Below are positions 56,573 through 64,000 of a stretch of 64,000 nucleotides of DNA, one piece after another (positions within the stretch are counted from its first letter, which is position 1; each line of letters begins with the position of its first letter). Origin of the DNA: Streptomyces flaveus. Its GTDB lineage: Bacteria; Actinomycetota; Actinomycetes; Streptomycetales; Streptomycetaceae. The stretch covers positions 527,084-591,083 of the forward strand of contig NZ_BMPQ01000001.1 in the NCBI RefSeq assembly GCF_014647675.1. Direction: 5' to 3'. The translations under genes were made by a program, and so were the position numbers. The notes under the pieces are model-generated. The model was not told the DNA's origin. It worked only from the letters and a program-made list of their open reading frames with translations, and searched no databases.

Positions 56573-57486
56573 CCACCAGCGAAGTGCCCCTCACTCAGGA
56601 GAAGGAGCAGGAGAAGGGGGCGAAGGGCGACCGGGGCTTCCGGCGCCCCCGGATCCTCGGCGCGGGCAAGCAGCTGCACGCGGGCCCGGTCACCTATGCG
56701 GTCCTGACCATCTTCGCTCTCGTCTCGCTGGCGCCACTGGTGTGGACGGCGATCGCGGCCTCGCGCACCGACCAGCGGCTCGCGCAGACACCGCCGCCGC
56801 TGTGGTTCGGCGGGAATCTGTTCAAGAACCTCGAGCGTGCGTGGGAGGAGGCCTCTCTCGGCGCCGCGATGTTCAACACCACGCTGGTCGCGACCACCAT
56901 CACCGTCGGCACGGTCCTGTTCTCCACGCTGGCCGGTTTCGCCTTCGCCAAGCTGCGGTTCAAGTTCTCCAGCACCCTGCTGCTGCTGACCATCGGCACG
57001 ATGATGATCCCGCCGCAGCTCGCCATCGTGCCGCTGTACCTGTGGATGGCCGACCTCGGCTGGTCCAACCAGCTGCAGACCGTCATCCTGCCGACGCTGG
57101 TCACCGCCTTCGGCACGTTCTTCATGCGGCAGTACCTGGTGCAGGCGCTGCCCACCGAGCTGATCGAGGCGGCGCGTGTGGACGGCGCGAGCAGTCTGCG
57201 GATCGTGTGGCATGTGGTCTTCCCCGCGGCGCGGCCCGCGATGGCCGTGCTCGGCCTGCTGACCTTCGTGTTCGCCTGGAACGACTTCCTGTGGCCGATC
57301 ATCGCCCTCAACCAGGACAACCCGACCGTGCAGGTCGCGCTCAACTCCCTCGGTACCGGCTACGTCCCCGACCAGTCGGTGATCATGGCGGGCGCGCTGC
57401 TCGGCACGTTGCCGCTGCTCATCGCCTTCCTCCTGTTCGGCAAGCAGATCGTGGGCGGGATCATGCAAGGCGCAATCAAGGGCTGA
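56569..57486 (+). CDS. cebG: Cellobiose ABC transporter permease CebG
   Basis: 305 residues. MalG-type permease: charged N-terminal 35 residues, six transmembrane helices, and an EAA loop IEAARVDGASSLRIVWHVVF followed by P. Partner of CebF. The stop lies 105 bases before bglC; the CebR box at the bglC start falls in that gap. Confidence 0.94.
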   Translation: MTTSEVPLTQEKEQEKGAKGDRGFRRPRILGAGKQLHAGPVTYAVLTIFALVSLAPLVWTAIAASRTDQRLAQTPPPLWFGGNLFKNLERAWEEASLGAAMFNTTLVATTITVGTVLFSTLAGFAFAKLRFKFSSTLLLLTIGTMMIPPQLAIVPLYLWMADLGWSNQLQTVILPTLVTAFGTFFMRQYLVQALPTELIEAARVDGASSLRIVWHVVFPAARPAMAVLGLLTFVFAWNDFLWPIIALNQDNPTVQVALNSLGTGYVPDQSVIMAGALLGTLPLLIAFLLFGKQIVGGIMQGAIKG

Positions 57487-57578
57487 CCCGCCGCGCCTCC
57501 GCCCGACGGGGCCGGGTCATCGACGCCCCGGCCCCGCTCATCTCCCCCACTTACTCCTCGGCCCTCCACGACCCCTTA

Positions 57579-57592
57579 TGGGAGCGCTTCCA
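57579..57592. promoter_or_regulatory. CebR box overlapping the bglC ribosome site and start
   Basis: TGGGAGCGCTTCCA differs from the consensus at one base. It contains the GGGAG ribosome-binding sequence and ends on the A of the bglC ATG. CebR bound here would block transcription into, and access to, bglC independently of the cebE box. Confidence 0.93.
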
Positions 57593-59010
57593 TGCCTGAG
57601 CCTGTGACCTTTCCCCCCGCCTTTCTCTGGGGAGCCGCGACCTCCGCGTACCAGATCGAAGGGGCGGTGCGGGAGGACGGCCGTACGCCCTCGATCTGGG
57701 ACACCTTCAGTCATACGCCGGGCAAGACGGCCGGTGGCGAGCACGGTGACATCGCTGTCGACCACTACCACCGCTACCGCGACGACGTGGCCCTCATGGC
57801 GGAGCTGGGCCTGGGCGCGTACCGCTTCTCGGTGTCCTGGTCGCGGGTGCAGCCGACCGGCCGCGGCCCCGCGGTGCAGCGCGGCCTCGACTTCTACCGC
57901 CGTCTGGTGGACGAGCTGCTCGCGCACGGCATCAAGCCGGCCCTCACCCTCTACCACTGGGATCTGCCGCAGGAGCTGGAGGACGCGGGCGGCTGGCCGG
58001 AGCGCGACACGGCGCTGCGTTTCGCGGAGTACGCGCAGATCGTCGGCGAGGCGCTCGGGGACCGCGTAGAGCAGTGGATCACCCTCAACGAGCCCTGGTG
58101 CAGCGCCTTTCTGGGGTACGGGTCCGGGGTGCACGCTCCGGGCCGTACGGACGCGGCGGCTTCGCTGAAGGCGGCCCACCACCTCAACCTGGCGCACGGC
58201 CTTGGTACTTCGGCCCTGCGCGCCGCGATGCCCGCCCGCAACACGATCGCGGTGAGCCTCAACTCCTCGGTGGTCAGGACGGTTTCGCAGGACCCGGCGG
58301 ACCTGGCGGCCGGGCAGCGGATCGACGACCTCGCGAACGGCGTCTTTCACGGCCCGATGCTGAGCGGCGCGTACCCCGAGACGCTCTTCGAGGCGACGTC
58401 CTCGGTCACGGACTGGTCGTACGTCCTCGACGGCGACCTCGAGCTGATCCACCAGCCGCTGGACGCCCTGGGCCTCAACTACTACACCCCGACGCTGGTT
58501 TCGGCCGCCGAGTCCGCCCCGGCCGGCCCGCGCGCGGACGGCCACGGCGCCAGCTCGTACTCCCCCTGGCCGGCCGCGGACGACGTGATGTTCCATCAGA
58601 CTCCGGGCGAGCGCACGGAGATGGGCTGGTCGATCGACCCGACCGGCCTCCACGAGCTGATCATGCGCTACACCAGCCTGGCCCCCGGACTCCCCCTGTA
58701 CATCACGGAGAACGGCGCCGCCTACGACGACAAGCCGGACCCGGAAGGCCGCGTCCACGACCCCGAACGGATCGCGTACCTGCACGGCCACCTCTCGGCC
58801 GTCCGCCGCGCGATCACCGACGGCGCGGACGTCCGCGGCTACTACCTCTGGTCCCTGCTGGACAACTTCGAATGGGCCTACGGCTACGGCAAGCGCTTCG
58901 GCGCGGTGTACGTCGACTACTCGACCCTGGCTCGTACGCCCAAGTCGAGCGCCCATTGGTATGCGCAGGCAGCTCGCTCGGGGGAGCTGCCTCCGGTGTC
59001 CACTGAGTAG
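57592..59010 (+). CDS. bglC: GH1 beta-glucosidase BglC
   Basis: 472 residues. Glycoside hydrolase family 1: N-terminal [15 protein letters not shown], acid/base Glu167 in TLNEPW, nucleophile Glu373 in YITENG, and aglycone/glycone residues in [18 protein letters not shown]. No signal peptide, so cytoplasmic: it cleaves imported cellobiose to glucose, lowering the inducer of CebR. Last gene of the cebEFG-bglC group; a hairpin follows. Confidence 0.95.
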   Translation: MPEPVTFPPAFLWGAATSAYQIEGAVREDGRTPSIWDTFSHTPGKTAGGEHGDIAVDHYHRYRDDVALMAELGLGAYRFSVSWSRVQPTGRGPAVQRGLDFYRRLVDELLAHGIKPALTLYHWDLPQELEDAGGWPERDTALRFAEYAQIVGEALGDRVEQWITLNEPWCSAFLGYGSGVHAPGRTDAAASLKAAHHLNLAHGLGTSALRAAMPARNTIAVSLNSSVVRTVSQDPADLAAGQRIDDLANGVFHGPMLSGAYPETLFEATSSVTDWSYVLDGDLELIHQPLDALGLNYYTPTLVSAAESAPAGPRADGHGASSYSPWPAADDVMFHQTPGERTEMGWSIDPTGLHELIMRYTSLAPGLPLYITENGAAYDDKPDPEGRVHDPERIAYLHGHLSAVRRAITDGADVRGYYLWSLLDNFEWAYGYGKRFGAVYVDYSTLARTPKSSAHWYAQAARSGELPPVSTE

Positions 59011-59035
59011 GGGGAAACAGGGGGAACGGGGGGAT

Positions 59036-59068
59036 GGGGCGCGGCACTTGAGGGGGGTGCCGCGCCCC
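59036..59068 (+). terminator. Hairpin after bglC
   Basis: Perfect 12-base stem GGGGCGCGGCAC (59036-59047) and GTGCCGCGCCCC (59057-59068) with a nine-base loop, 25 bases after the bglC stop. Confidence 0.85.
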
Positions 59069-59295
59069 TGGTCTTGAGCGTGGGCGCGGGCGAGGGCGGG
59101 GGTGATGGTGCGGCCGCGTGGCGCGGTGTGGTGCGGTGGATGCGGTGCCGCGCGGCGGACGCGGCGGTGGGTCTGGGAGGGTGCTGTGTCGAAAAGTGTG
59201 AGCACTTCTCCCTGCCGTGTTCACGCACTGCTCGATTGAGCGCCCGAAGGACAGTTTCCCGCTGTGTGTTCACGATTTTTGCGGGGGTGTCCCCG

Positions 59296-59730
59296 TCAGC
59301 GTGGTCGCCCCAATTCGAACCAGGTGGCCTTGCCCCGACCCGGACCGTGCGTGCACACACCCCAGGCGTCGGCACCGTACGAGATGAGGTGCATGCCACG
59401 GCCGTCCTCGTCATCGTGCGCCGCGGTGCGGATTGCGGGCAGGCCCGGGGCTTCGTCGTGGATGAGGATGCGGAGGCGGGCGGGGTCGGCCCAGCCGGCG
59501 TGGAGGGTGACGGGGGTGGTGCAGCCCTTCGCGGCGCAGGCGTTGATGGAGTTGGTGACGGCCTCGGAGGTCAACAGGACGGCGGCGTCCGCGAGTTCGG
59601 AACGGCCGGAGGCGGCGAGGAGGGTGCGGACGGTTTCGCGGGCGGCTCGGACCCAGACGGGGTGGGGTGGGAAGACGAGGGAGACGTCGGTGGGGTGAGG
59701 GTGGATGTTGGGGCTTGGAGGGTTTTCCAT
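59296..59730 (-). CDS. HATPase-type ATP-binding protein, second copy of the module
   Basis: 144 residues with GGAG upstream of ATG 59730. GHKL fold: N-box AVLLTSEAVTNSINACAAKG, then RLRILIHDEAPGLP and G-box DEDGRGMHLISYGADAWGV. Related to the protein at 19948-20352 in fold and in context: both diverge from an XRE-DUF5753 regulator followed by DUF397. Stand-alone ATPase without a sigma factor nearby. The 240 bases to the XRE gene are the shared promoter region. Confidence 0.85.
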   Translation of the reverse strand: MENPPSPNIHPHPTDVSLVFPPHPVWVRAARETVRTLLAASGRSELADAAVLLTSEAVTNSINACAAKGCTTPVTLHAGWADPARLRILIHDEAPGLPAIRTAAHDDEDGRGMHLISYGADAWGVCTHGPGRGKATWFELGRPR

Positions 59731-59970
59731 GAGGCTCCTTCGGGTTGGGCGTCTACGCGGTGACCAGGTCCGGGCCTCGTCAACTGGCTTGAGAGCGGGG
59801 GTACTTCCTCGTGACGCGAGGTGGTCGGGTTGATGCCGAAGATAGGGCCACTCATGGGAAAGTTACAACCGTGTACGGCATGCTTCCCTCTCAGGAGTGA
59901 CGCCCCTTCAGGGCGATGGACGTCGGCACCATCCTCGCGACACACTGCGCAAGGCCACAGGGAGGACCGC

Positions 59971-60852
59971 ATGCCACCGAGGACCAGCCCCAGCGAGCGT
60001 CAGCGACGCCTGGGGGCTGAGCTGCGCAAGCTACGCATCCAGGCGGGGATGTCGGGTGACGCCGCTGCCGAACTCATCCAGGCCGAGCGCACCAGGATCA
60101 GCCACATCGAGAGCGGCCGCGTCGATGTCCCACGCAACGGGCTGTACAAGTTGCTACGCGCCTACGGTTGTCCGGAGGGCACCTACTTCGACGGCCTGAT
60201 GGCGATGGCTCAGGAACGCGGGAAGGGCTGGTGGGGCGAGTTCTCCGACACGATCGGCCCCGCAGCCCGGGACCTGGCGGAACTCGAATCGCGCTCGACC
60301 ACTCTGCGCACGCAGGAGCCGCTGTTCATCCCGGGCTTGCTTCAGACCGAGGAGTACTCCCGTGCCGTACTGAGCGAAACGGAAAACGACCCCCAACGAG
60401 TCGACAGATACGTCGAGTTCCGCCTGGCACGGCAGCGCATCCTCGCCGGGGACACTCCCGTCACCTTCGACGCCGTTGTCCACGAAGCCGCACTTCACGC
60501 CCATGTGGGCGGCCCAAAGGTGATGCGCCGGCAACTGCTGCGGCTGATGGAGGTCTCGAGACTGCCCAACGTGACCGTGCGGGTCTTCCCCTACGAGGCA
60601 GGGGCCTACTCCGCGTACAGCCAGTCATTCGCGATCTTCGGCGGCGCGACGCCCGAGCTGGACACGGTCTACCTGGAACATCCGACGCACTCGATCTTCC
60701 TGCGGGATGGCGGCCAACTCGACGAGTACGCCAAAATGTTCGAGCGGCTCTGCAAGCTGGCCTTGGCTCCCGTCGACCCCGAGTCGGCACCGGAGGCCCA
60801 CAAGTCCCGCGACTCCCTGAGCCTCATCCAGCACGTCATGTACACCCTCTGA
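59971..60852 (+). CDS. XRE family regulator with DUF5753 (WhiJ-like), second module
   Basis: 293 residues from ATG 59971, set by GGGAGGA six bases before; the longer frame has no ribosome site. Helix-turn-helix LRKLRIQAGMSGDAAAELIQ, then RTRISHIESGR. DUF5753 segment TQEPLFIPGLLQTEEYSRAV, then MRRQLLRLMEVSRLPNVTVR and YEAGAYSAYSQSF. Paired with a DUF397 gene eleven bases downstream and an ATPase upstream, like the module at 20-21.6 kb. Confidence 0.9.
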   Translation: MPPRTSPSERQRRLGAELRKLRIQAGMSGDAAAELIQAERTRISHIESGRVDVPRNGLYKLLRAYGCPEGTYFDGLMAMAQERGKGWWGEFSDTIGPAARDLAELESRSTTLRTQEPLFIPGLLQTEEYSRAVLSETENDPQRVDRYVEFRLARQRILAGDTPVTFDAVVHEAALHAHVGGPKVMRRQLLRLMEVSRLPNVTVRVFPYEAGAYSAYSQSFAIFGGATPELDTVYLEHPTHSIFLRDGGQLDEYAKMFERLCKLALAPVDPESAPEAHKSRDSLSLIQHVMYTL

Positions 60853-60863
60853 AAGGGACCCCG

Positions 60864-61055
60864 ATGCCGCAACTCACCTGGCAGAAGTCCTCGTTCAGCG
60901 GCGGCGGCGAAGGCAACTGCGTAGAGCTTGCGGCAACGGCCCCCGACCGCATCCACCTCCGCGAGAGCGACCACCCACACGAGATCGCCACGGCCACACC
61001 CCGCGCCCTGGCGAACCTGCTGTACTCGCTGAAGGCCGGGGGCTCGGCGCGTTGA
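60864..61055 (+). CDS. DUF397 domain protein, second module
   Basis: 63 residues from ATG 60864, with AAAGGGA upstream. Signature WQKSSFSGGGEGNCVELA, then IHLRESDHPHE and helix LANLLYSLKAGG. Partner of the preceding XRE regulator. Small, soluble. Confidence 0.88.
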   Translation: MPQLTWQKSSFSGGGEGNCVELAATAPDRIHLRESDHPHEIATATPRALANLLYSLKAGGSAR

Positions 61056-61077
61056 GCCGCTACCGAGCGAAACTCGG

Positions 61078-61491
61078 CTAAACAGCCACCAACCGCACCC
61101 TGTTCCCGCACAGCTTGGTCATGTCGTCGATGTCCGAGGTGAGCATGGCGACCGGGCGGTGCTGCCGAAGAGCCATCTCGGCCACCACGGCGTCGACCGC
61201 GTACTTGTGACCATGCAGCCCGGCGTTGATCAGCATGGCAGAGGCCGCCTTCGCCTCTTCGTCGCCGATGGGCACGATCCGCATGCCGGACAGAACCCAG
61301 GCGAGCCGCGCCTTGTCCGTCCGGCGGTGGGCCGCCTCGATGATGGTCAGCGCGCTGATGACCACCTCCATGCCCCGCTTGCGCGCCTCGGCGACAAGGG
61401 CCACGGCTGGCTCGTGATCACCGACGAGCTTGGACAGGCCCTCGCAGTCGAGGACGAGGGTGCCTTCGTGGCTCAGCTTGCGGCGGGCCAC
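61078..61491 (-). CDS. PIN-domain toxin (VapC-like)
   Basis: 137 residues. PIN ribonuclease fold with the acidic site Asp15 (LVLDCEGLSKL), Glu52 (TIIEAAH), Asp100 (KYAVDAVVAEMAL) and Asp120/122 (LTSDIDDM). Preceded by a small antitoxin-like gene with which it overlaps by 19 bases, the usual VapBC layout. Target RNA unknown. Confidence 0.85.
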   Translation of the reverse strand: MARRKLSHEGTLVLDCEGLSKLVGDHEPAVALVAEARKRGMEVVISALTIIEAAHRRTDKARLAWVLSGMRIVPIGDEEAKAASAMLINAGLHGHKYAVDAVVAEMALRQHRPVAMLTSDIDDMTKLCGNRVRLVAV

Positions 61492-61763
61492 TGGCCCTCC
61501 TCGGCGAACACCTCGTCGAAGACGCGTCGCGCCCGTTCCTGTTCCTGCTCGGAGATCGGTCCCTGGCGGTGCTCGTAGTCGGCCAGGTACTCGTCCAGGA
61601 TCCGGCCGCGCAGCTCACGCTCCACCGCCTCGGTGATGAACGCGGAGAACTCCCGCTTGCCGACCCGCTGACGGATCGCCTCGGCCGTCCCCTCTGGGAG
61701 CGAGAGGCTGACCCTGGTGGCGGGGCCTTCACCAATGCTGTACGGCGTTTCACTCTCAGCCAT
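61473..61763 (-). CDS. Antitoxin of the VapBC-like pair
   Basis: 96 residues. The N-terminal half (RVSLSLPEGTAEAIRQRVGK, then REFSAFITEAVERELRGRIL) resembles ribbon-helix-helix antitoxins; the acidic C-terminal part (EQEQERARRVFDEVFAEEGQ) would wrap the toxin. First gene of the pair and overlapping it, so probably coupled and autoregulated. Confidence 0.8.
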   Translation of the reverse strand: MAESETPYSIGEGPATRVSLSLPEGTAEAIRQRVGKREFSAFITEAVERELRGRILDEYLADYEHRQGPISEQEQERARRVFDEVFAEEGQWPAAS

Positions 61764-61900
61764 GCAGCGAGATTATCAAACGAGTAGGAATACCGTCGAC
61801 CGCAGCGGGTTCCCTGTCCTCAGTGCCCCACCAGGCAGAACAGTGATCACAGGCCGATCCTCAGCAGCCGCCAGAGAGCCCCGACCCTCGATTTCCGAGA

Positions 61901-62782
61901 TCACAGCGACAGGCTCACGGCGTCCCGGTTTAGGTCCCGGATCTCGGGGAGTTGCTGGAAGCCGGCTGACTTGTAGGTGGCGACGGCGCCGACATTGAGG
62001 CTCGGGGTGCAGACGATCGCGCTCGACGAGCCCAGCTCCTGGAGTACGGTCGCCGCGGCGACGGTGATCGCCTCGCCGTAGCCGTGACCGCGATGTTCCC
62101 GGTGCACGCCCATCGGCTCGAGCAGCCCGGGCCTGCCCGGACCGGCCGACCACACCGTCACCGCCGCCACCGCGTCGCCCTGGTCGTCGTACGCGACCAG
62201 ACACCGGGCGTCGGCGTACGGCAATCCGGCCGCCATCGCGTGCCAGCGCTCGTCCGTGAACGTCGACCCGTCGAACGATGCCCGCTGTACGGCGGTCCGC
62301 ACGTGCGCCTGCTCCGGCCCGATCACCTCGATCCGCACGCCCGGGTCCTTCACCGGCCCCGTGAGGTCGCGGCGCAGCGGCGTCCACGGCTCGTCGACGC
62401 TCCAGCCGTCCTCGAACAGCAGATCTTGGACCAGTGCGCCCATCGGCGCCTCGATGTTCACCTTCCCCTCGGGCAGTACGCCACGCTCCGGCTCGGTCAC
62501 GTCCTCGACCAGCTGGTGCGCCAGCTCCTCGTCCCGCTGAGCGTCCGGCGCGATCGTCAGCCGCAACAGCTCGGGACCGTCCAGCAGCCCGACGGCGAGA
62601 ATCTGTCCGTCCCGGCTCCACGTCCGGACCGCCGCGGCCGTCGCCTGCGCACCGAACCGCCAGAACCAGCCCAGGTCCCCCGGATGCAGTTGCATCGGCG
62701 CCCCGTCGTACTGCCACTCCCGCAGCACGCCCACAGCTTCGCTCAGCCCGTCAACTCCCGGCTCACCCAACACAATCGGCAT
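61901..62782 (-). CDS. GNAT family N-acetyltransferase
   Basis: 293 residues from ATG 62782 (a GTG four codons earlier is possible; neither has a strong ribosome site). Two GNAT-like halves; the C-terminal one has the acetyl-CoA motif LEPMGVHREHRGHGYGEAIT, then SLNVGAVATYKSAGFQQLP. Substrate unknown. A run of ten G lies just upstream (62841-62850). Upstream of the VapBC-like pair and downstream of an ABC ATPase gene, all on the minus strand but with separating gaps. Confidence 0.8.
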   Translation of the reverse strand: MPIVLGEPGVDGLSEAVGVLREWQYDGAPMQLHPGDLGWFWRFGAQATAAAVRTWSRDGQILAVGLLDGPELLRLTIAPDAQRDEELAHQLVEDVTEPERGVLPEGKVNIEAPMGALVQDLLFEDGWSVDEPWTPLRRDLTGPVKDPGVRIEVIGPEQAHVRTAVQRASFDGSTFTDERWHAMAAGLPYADARCLVAYDDQGDAVAAVTVWSAGPGRPGLLEPMGVHREHRGHGYGEAITVAAATVLQELGSSSAIVCTPSLNVGAVATYKSAGFQQLPEIRDLNRDAVSLSL

Positions 62783-62866
62783 ACGCCCGATCACACATCA
62801 CCGCACCGACAGTCCGCACCTGGTTTCCGGCGGGTCGGCGTGGGGGGGGGTAGCGCCGGGCCGGGC

Positions 62867-63979
62867 TTACCCCTGCCGATCCGGCGCGCCCCCCTCCGCA
62901 TGCAGCACCCCCGCCCCCACAACCCGCACCCCCGTCGCCTCCCCCGCCCGCACCCGCAGCGGTCCCGCGACCCGGATGCCGACCGGGGCGTCGTGGCCGT
63001 CGACGGACACGGTGACCATGGCGTCGTGGCCGTAGTAGCAGACGTCGGTCACCGTGCCCCGTACCGCGTCTTCCGCGGTGGGGTCGGTGAGGCGGAGCTG
63101 TTCCGGGCGGAGCAGGACCGTGCCGGTGCGCAGGCCCGCGGGCGGGGCGCCCAGGGACACGGTGCCCAGCGGGGTGCGGGCCGTGCCGTCGGTCTCGACC
63201 GTGCCGGGGAGCAGGACGGCGTCGCCCACGAAGTCGGCGACCCAGGGGTCGGCGGGGTGGCGGTAGAGGTCCTGCGGAGTGGCGCACTGGGCGACACGGC
63301 CGTCGCGGACGACGGCGACGAGGTCGGCGGTGGACAGGGCCTCCTGCTGGTCGTGAGTGACGAGCACGGCCGTGGCTCCCGTCGCGCGCAGCGCCGTCCG
63401 CACGTCGGCCCGTACTCCCGCCCGTAGCGCGCTGTCGAGGGCGTTGAACGGCTCGTCCAGCAGCACCAGTTGAGGGCGCGGGGCGAGCGCCCGGGCGAGT
63501 GCGACGCGTTGCTGCTGGCCGCCCGACAGCTCGTGCGGCATGCGGTCGCCGTAGCCTGCCAGGCCGACCAGTTCCAGCATCTCGTCCGTGCGGCGGCGTC
63601 GCTCGGCCCGGTCCACACCCTTCAGGCCGAAGGTCACGTTGTGCGCCACGCTCAGGTGCGGGAACAGCGCGCCCTCCTGCGGGACGATGCCGACGCGGCG
63701 CCGCTCGGGTGGCACATGGACGCCCGCACCCGGGCCGGTCAGGACCCGGTCGCCCACCCGTACCGTGCCCGCGTCGGCGCGCAGGAAGCCGGCGACGATG
63801 CGCAGCAGGGTCGTCTTGCCGCAGCCGGAGGGGCCGAGGACGGCGGCCAGCGCGCCCGTCGGCACGGTCAGGTCCAGTCCGCGCAGGACGGGGTCGCCGT
63901 CACCGTAGGACTTGGTGAGCCCTTCGACGTGCAGTTCGTTCACGTTTTCTTTCGCGCTCATGTCCGTCACGTCCGTCAT
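62867..63979 (-). CDS. ABC transporter ATP-binding protein with TOBE domain
   Basis: 370 residues; ATG 63979 (GGGCAGG eight bases upstream) or ATG 63961. Walker A GPSGCGKTT at 49-57, Q-loop VPQEGALFP, signature ELSGGQQQRVALARAL, Walker B LVLLDEPF, H-loop VTHDQQEA. The C-terminal TOBE domain starts near 240. The layout matches importers of the iron(III)/thiamine/spermidine group (FbpC/PotA-like). Permease and binding-protein genes presumably lie beyond the window edge, so the substrate cannot be set. Confidence 0.88.
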   Translation of the reverse strand: MTDVTDMSAKENVNELHVEGLTKSYGDGDPVLRGLDLTVPTGALAAVLGPSGCGKTTLLRIVAGFLRADAGTVRVGDRVLTGPGAGVHVPPERRRVGIVPQEGALFPHLSVAHNVTFGLKGVDRAERRRRTDEMLELVGLAGYGDRMPHELSGGQQQRVALARALAPRPQLVLLDEPFNALDSALRAGVRADVRTALRATGATAVLVTHDQQEALSTADLVAVVRDGRVAQCATPQDLYRHPADPWVADFVGDAVLLPGTVETDGTARTPLGTVSLGAPPAGLRTGTVLLRPEQLRLTDPTAEDAVRGTVTDVCYYGHDAMVTVSVDGHDAPVGIRVAGPLRVRAGEATGVRVVGAGVLHAEGGAPDRQG

Positions 63980-64000
63980 GTCCGGTGCCTGCCCAGGAGG

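Overview
The window is a high-GC chromosomal segment of a Streptomyces species. The indicators are the strong GC3 bias, a complete desferrioxamine cluster (desEF-desABCD) with two DmdR-type iron boxes, adpA with a TTA (bldA-dependent) leucine codon next to orn, and a cebR-cebEFG-bglC cellobiose locus with TGGGAGCGCTCCCA operators. From memory, the order of the core genes follows the S. coelicolor chromosome around SCO2767-SCO2800; this was not checked by a search.

Layout. 0-4.3 kb: secreted proteins (class A beta-lactamase-like serine hydrolase, endonuclease I-type nuclease, and an FG-GAP repeat protein broken by a frameshift in a C7 tract). 4.3-11 kb: a PucR regulator divergent from a symporter / agmatinase-like ureohydrolase / ThDP-enzyme operon, followed by a conserved phosphatase-like protein. 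11-20 kb: acyl-CoA and leucine catabolism (acyl-CoA thioesterase II, acyl-CoA dehydrogenase, a TetR regulator with paired 16-bp operators, biotin-dependent methylcrotonyl-CoA-type carboxylase mccB/mccA, HMG-CoA lyase, acdH). 20-37 kb: an accessory island between acdH and desE. It holds a whiJ/abaA-type trio (ATPase, XRE-DUF5753, DUF397), a two-gene secreted RHS/LamG polymorphic-toxin locus with a Hint domain, a nuclease-like tip and an adjacent immunity candidate, a maltokinase-cap protein, an IS5-like transposase relic, a MerR regulator and an extra adenylate kinase. The island also contains scrambled copies of the flanking genes: a mccA fragment fused to an ATPase fragment at 34.1-34.3 kb, and the last 45 bp of an acdH-like gene at 37.05 kb. 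37-44.6 kb: desferrioxamine biosynthesis and uptake. 44.7-52.8 kb: a DUF4429/SHOCT protein, glmS, an acetate-transporter-like protein, a universal stress protein, adpA, orn and tRNA-His. 52.8-59 kb: cellobiose uptake and hydrolysis under CebR. 59-64 kb: a second ATPase/XRE/DUF397 trio, a VapBC-like pair, a GNAT acetyltransferase and an ABC ATPase.

How it works together. The mcc/HMG-CoA lyase/acdH genes process leucine-derived acyl-CoAs to acetoacetate and acetyl-CoA; the methylglutaconyl-CoA hydratase is not in this window. The des genes turn lysine into ferrioxamine via cadaverine and retrieve the iron complex through DesE and DesF when iron is low. CebEFG import cellobiose and BglC hydrolyses it in the cytoplasm. 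One CebR box precedes cebE and another covers the ribosome site and first base of the bglC start codon. AdpA, gated by the rare TTA codon, links the locus to development. The least described content is the 20-37 kb island and the in-frame capture of two copies of an intergenic repeat by mccA.
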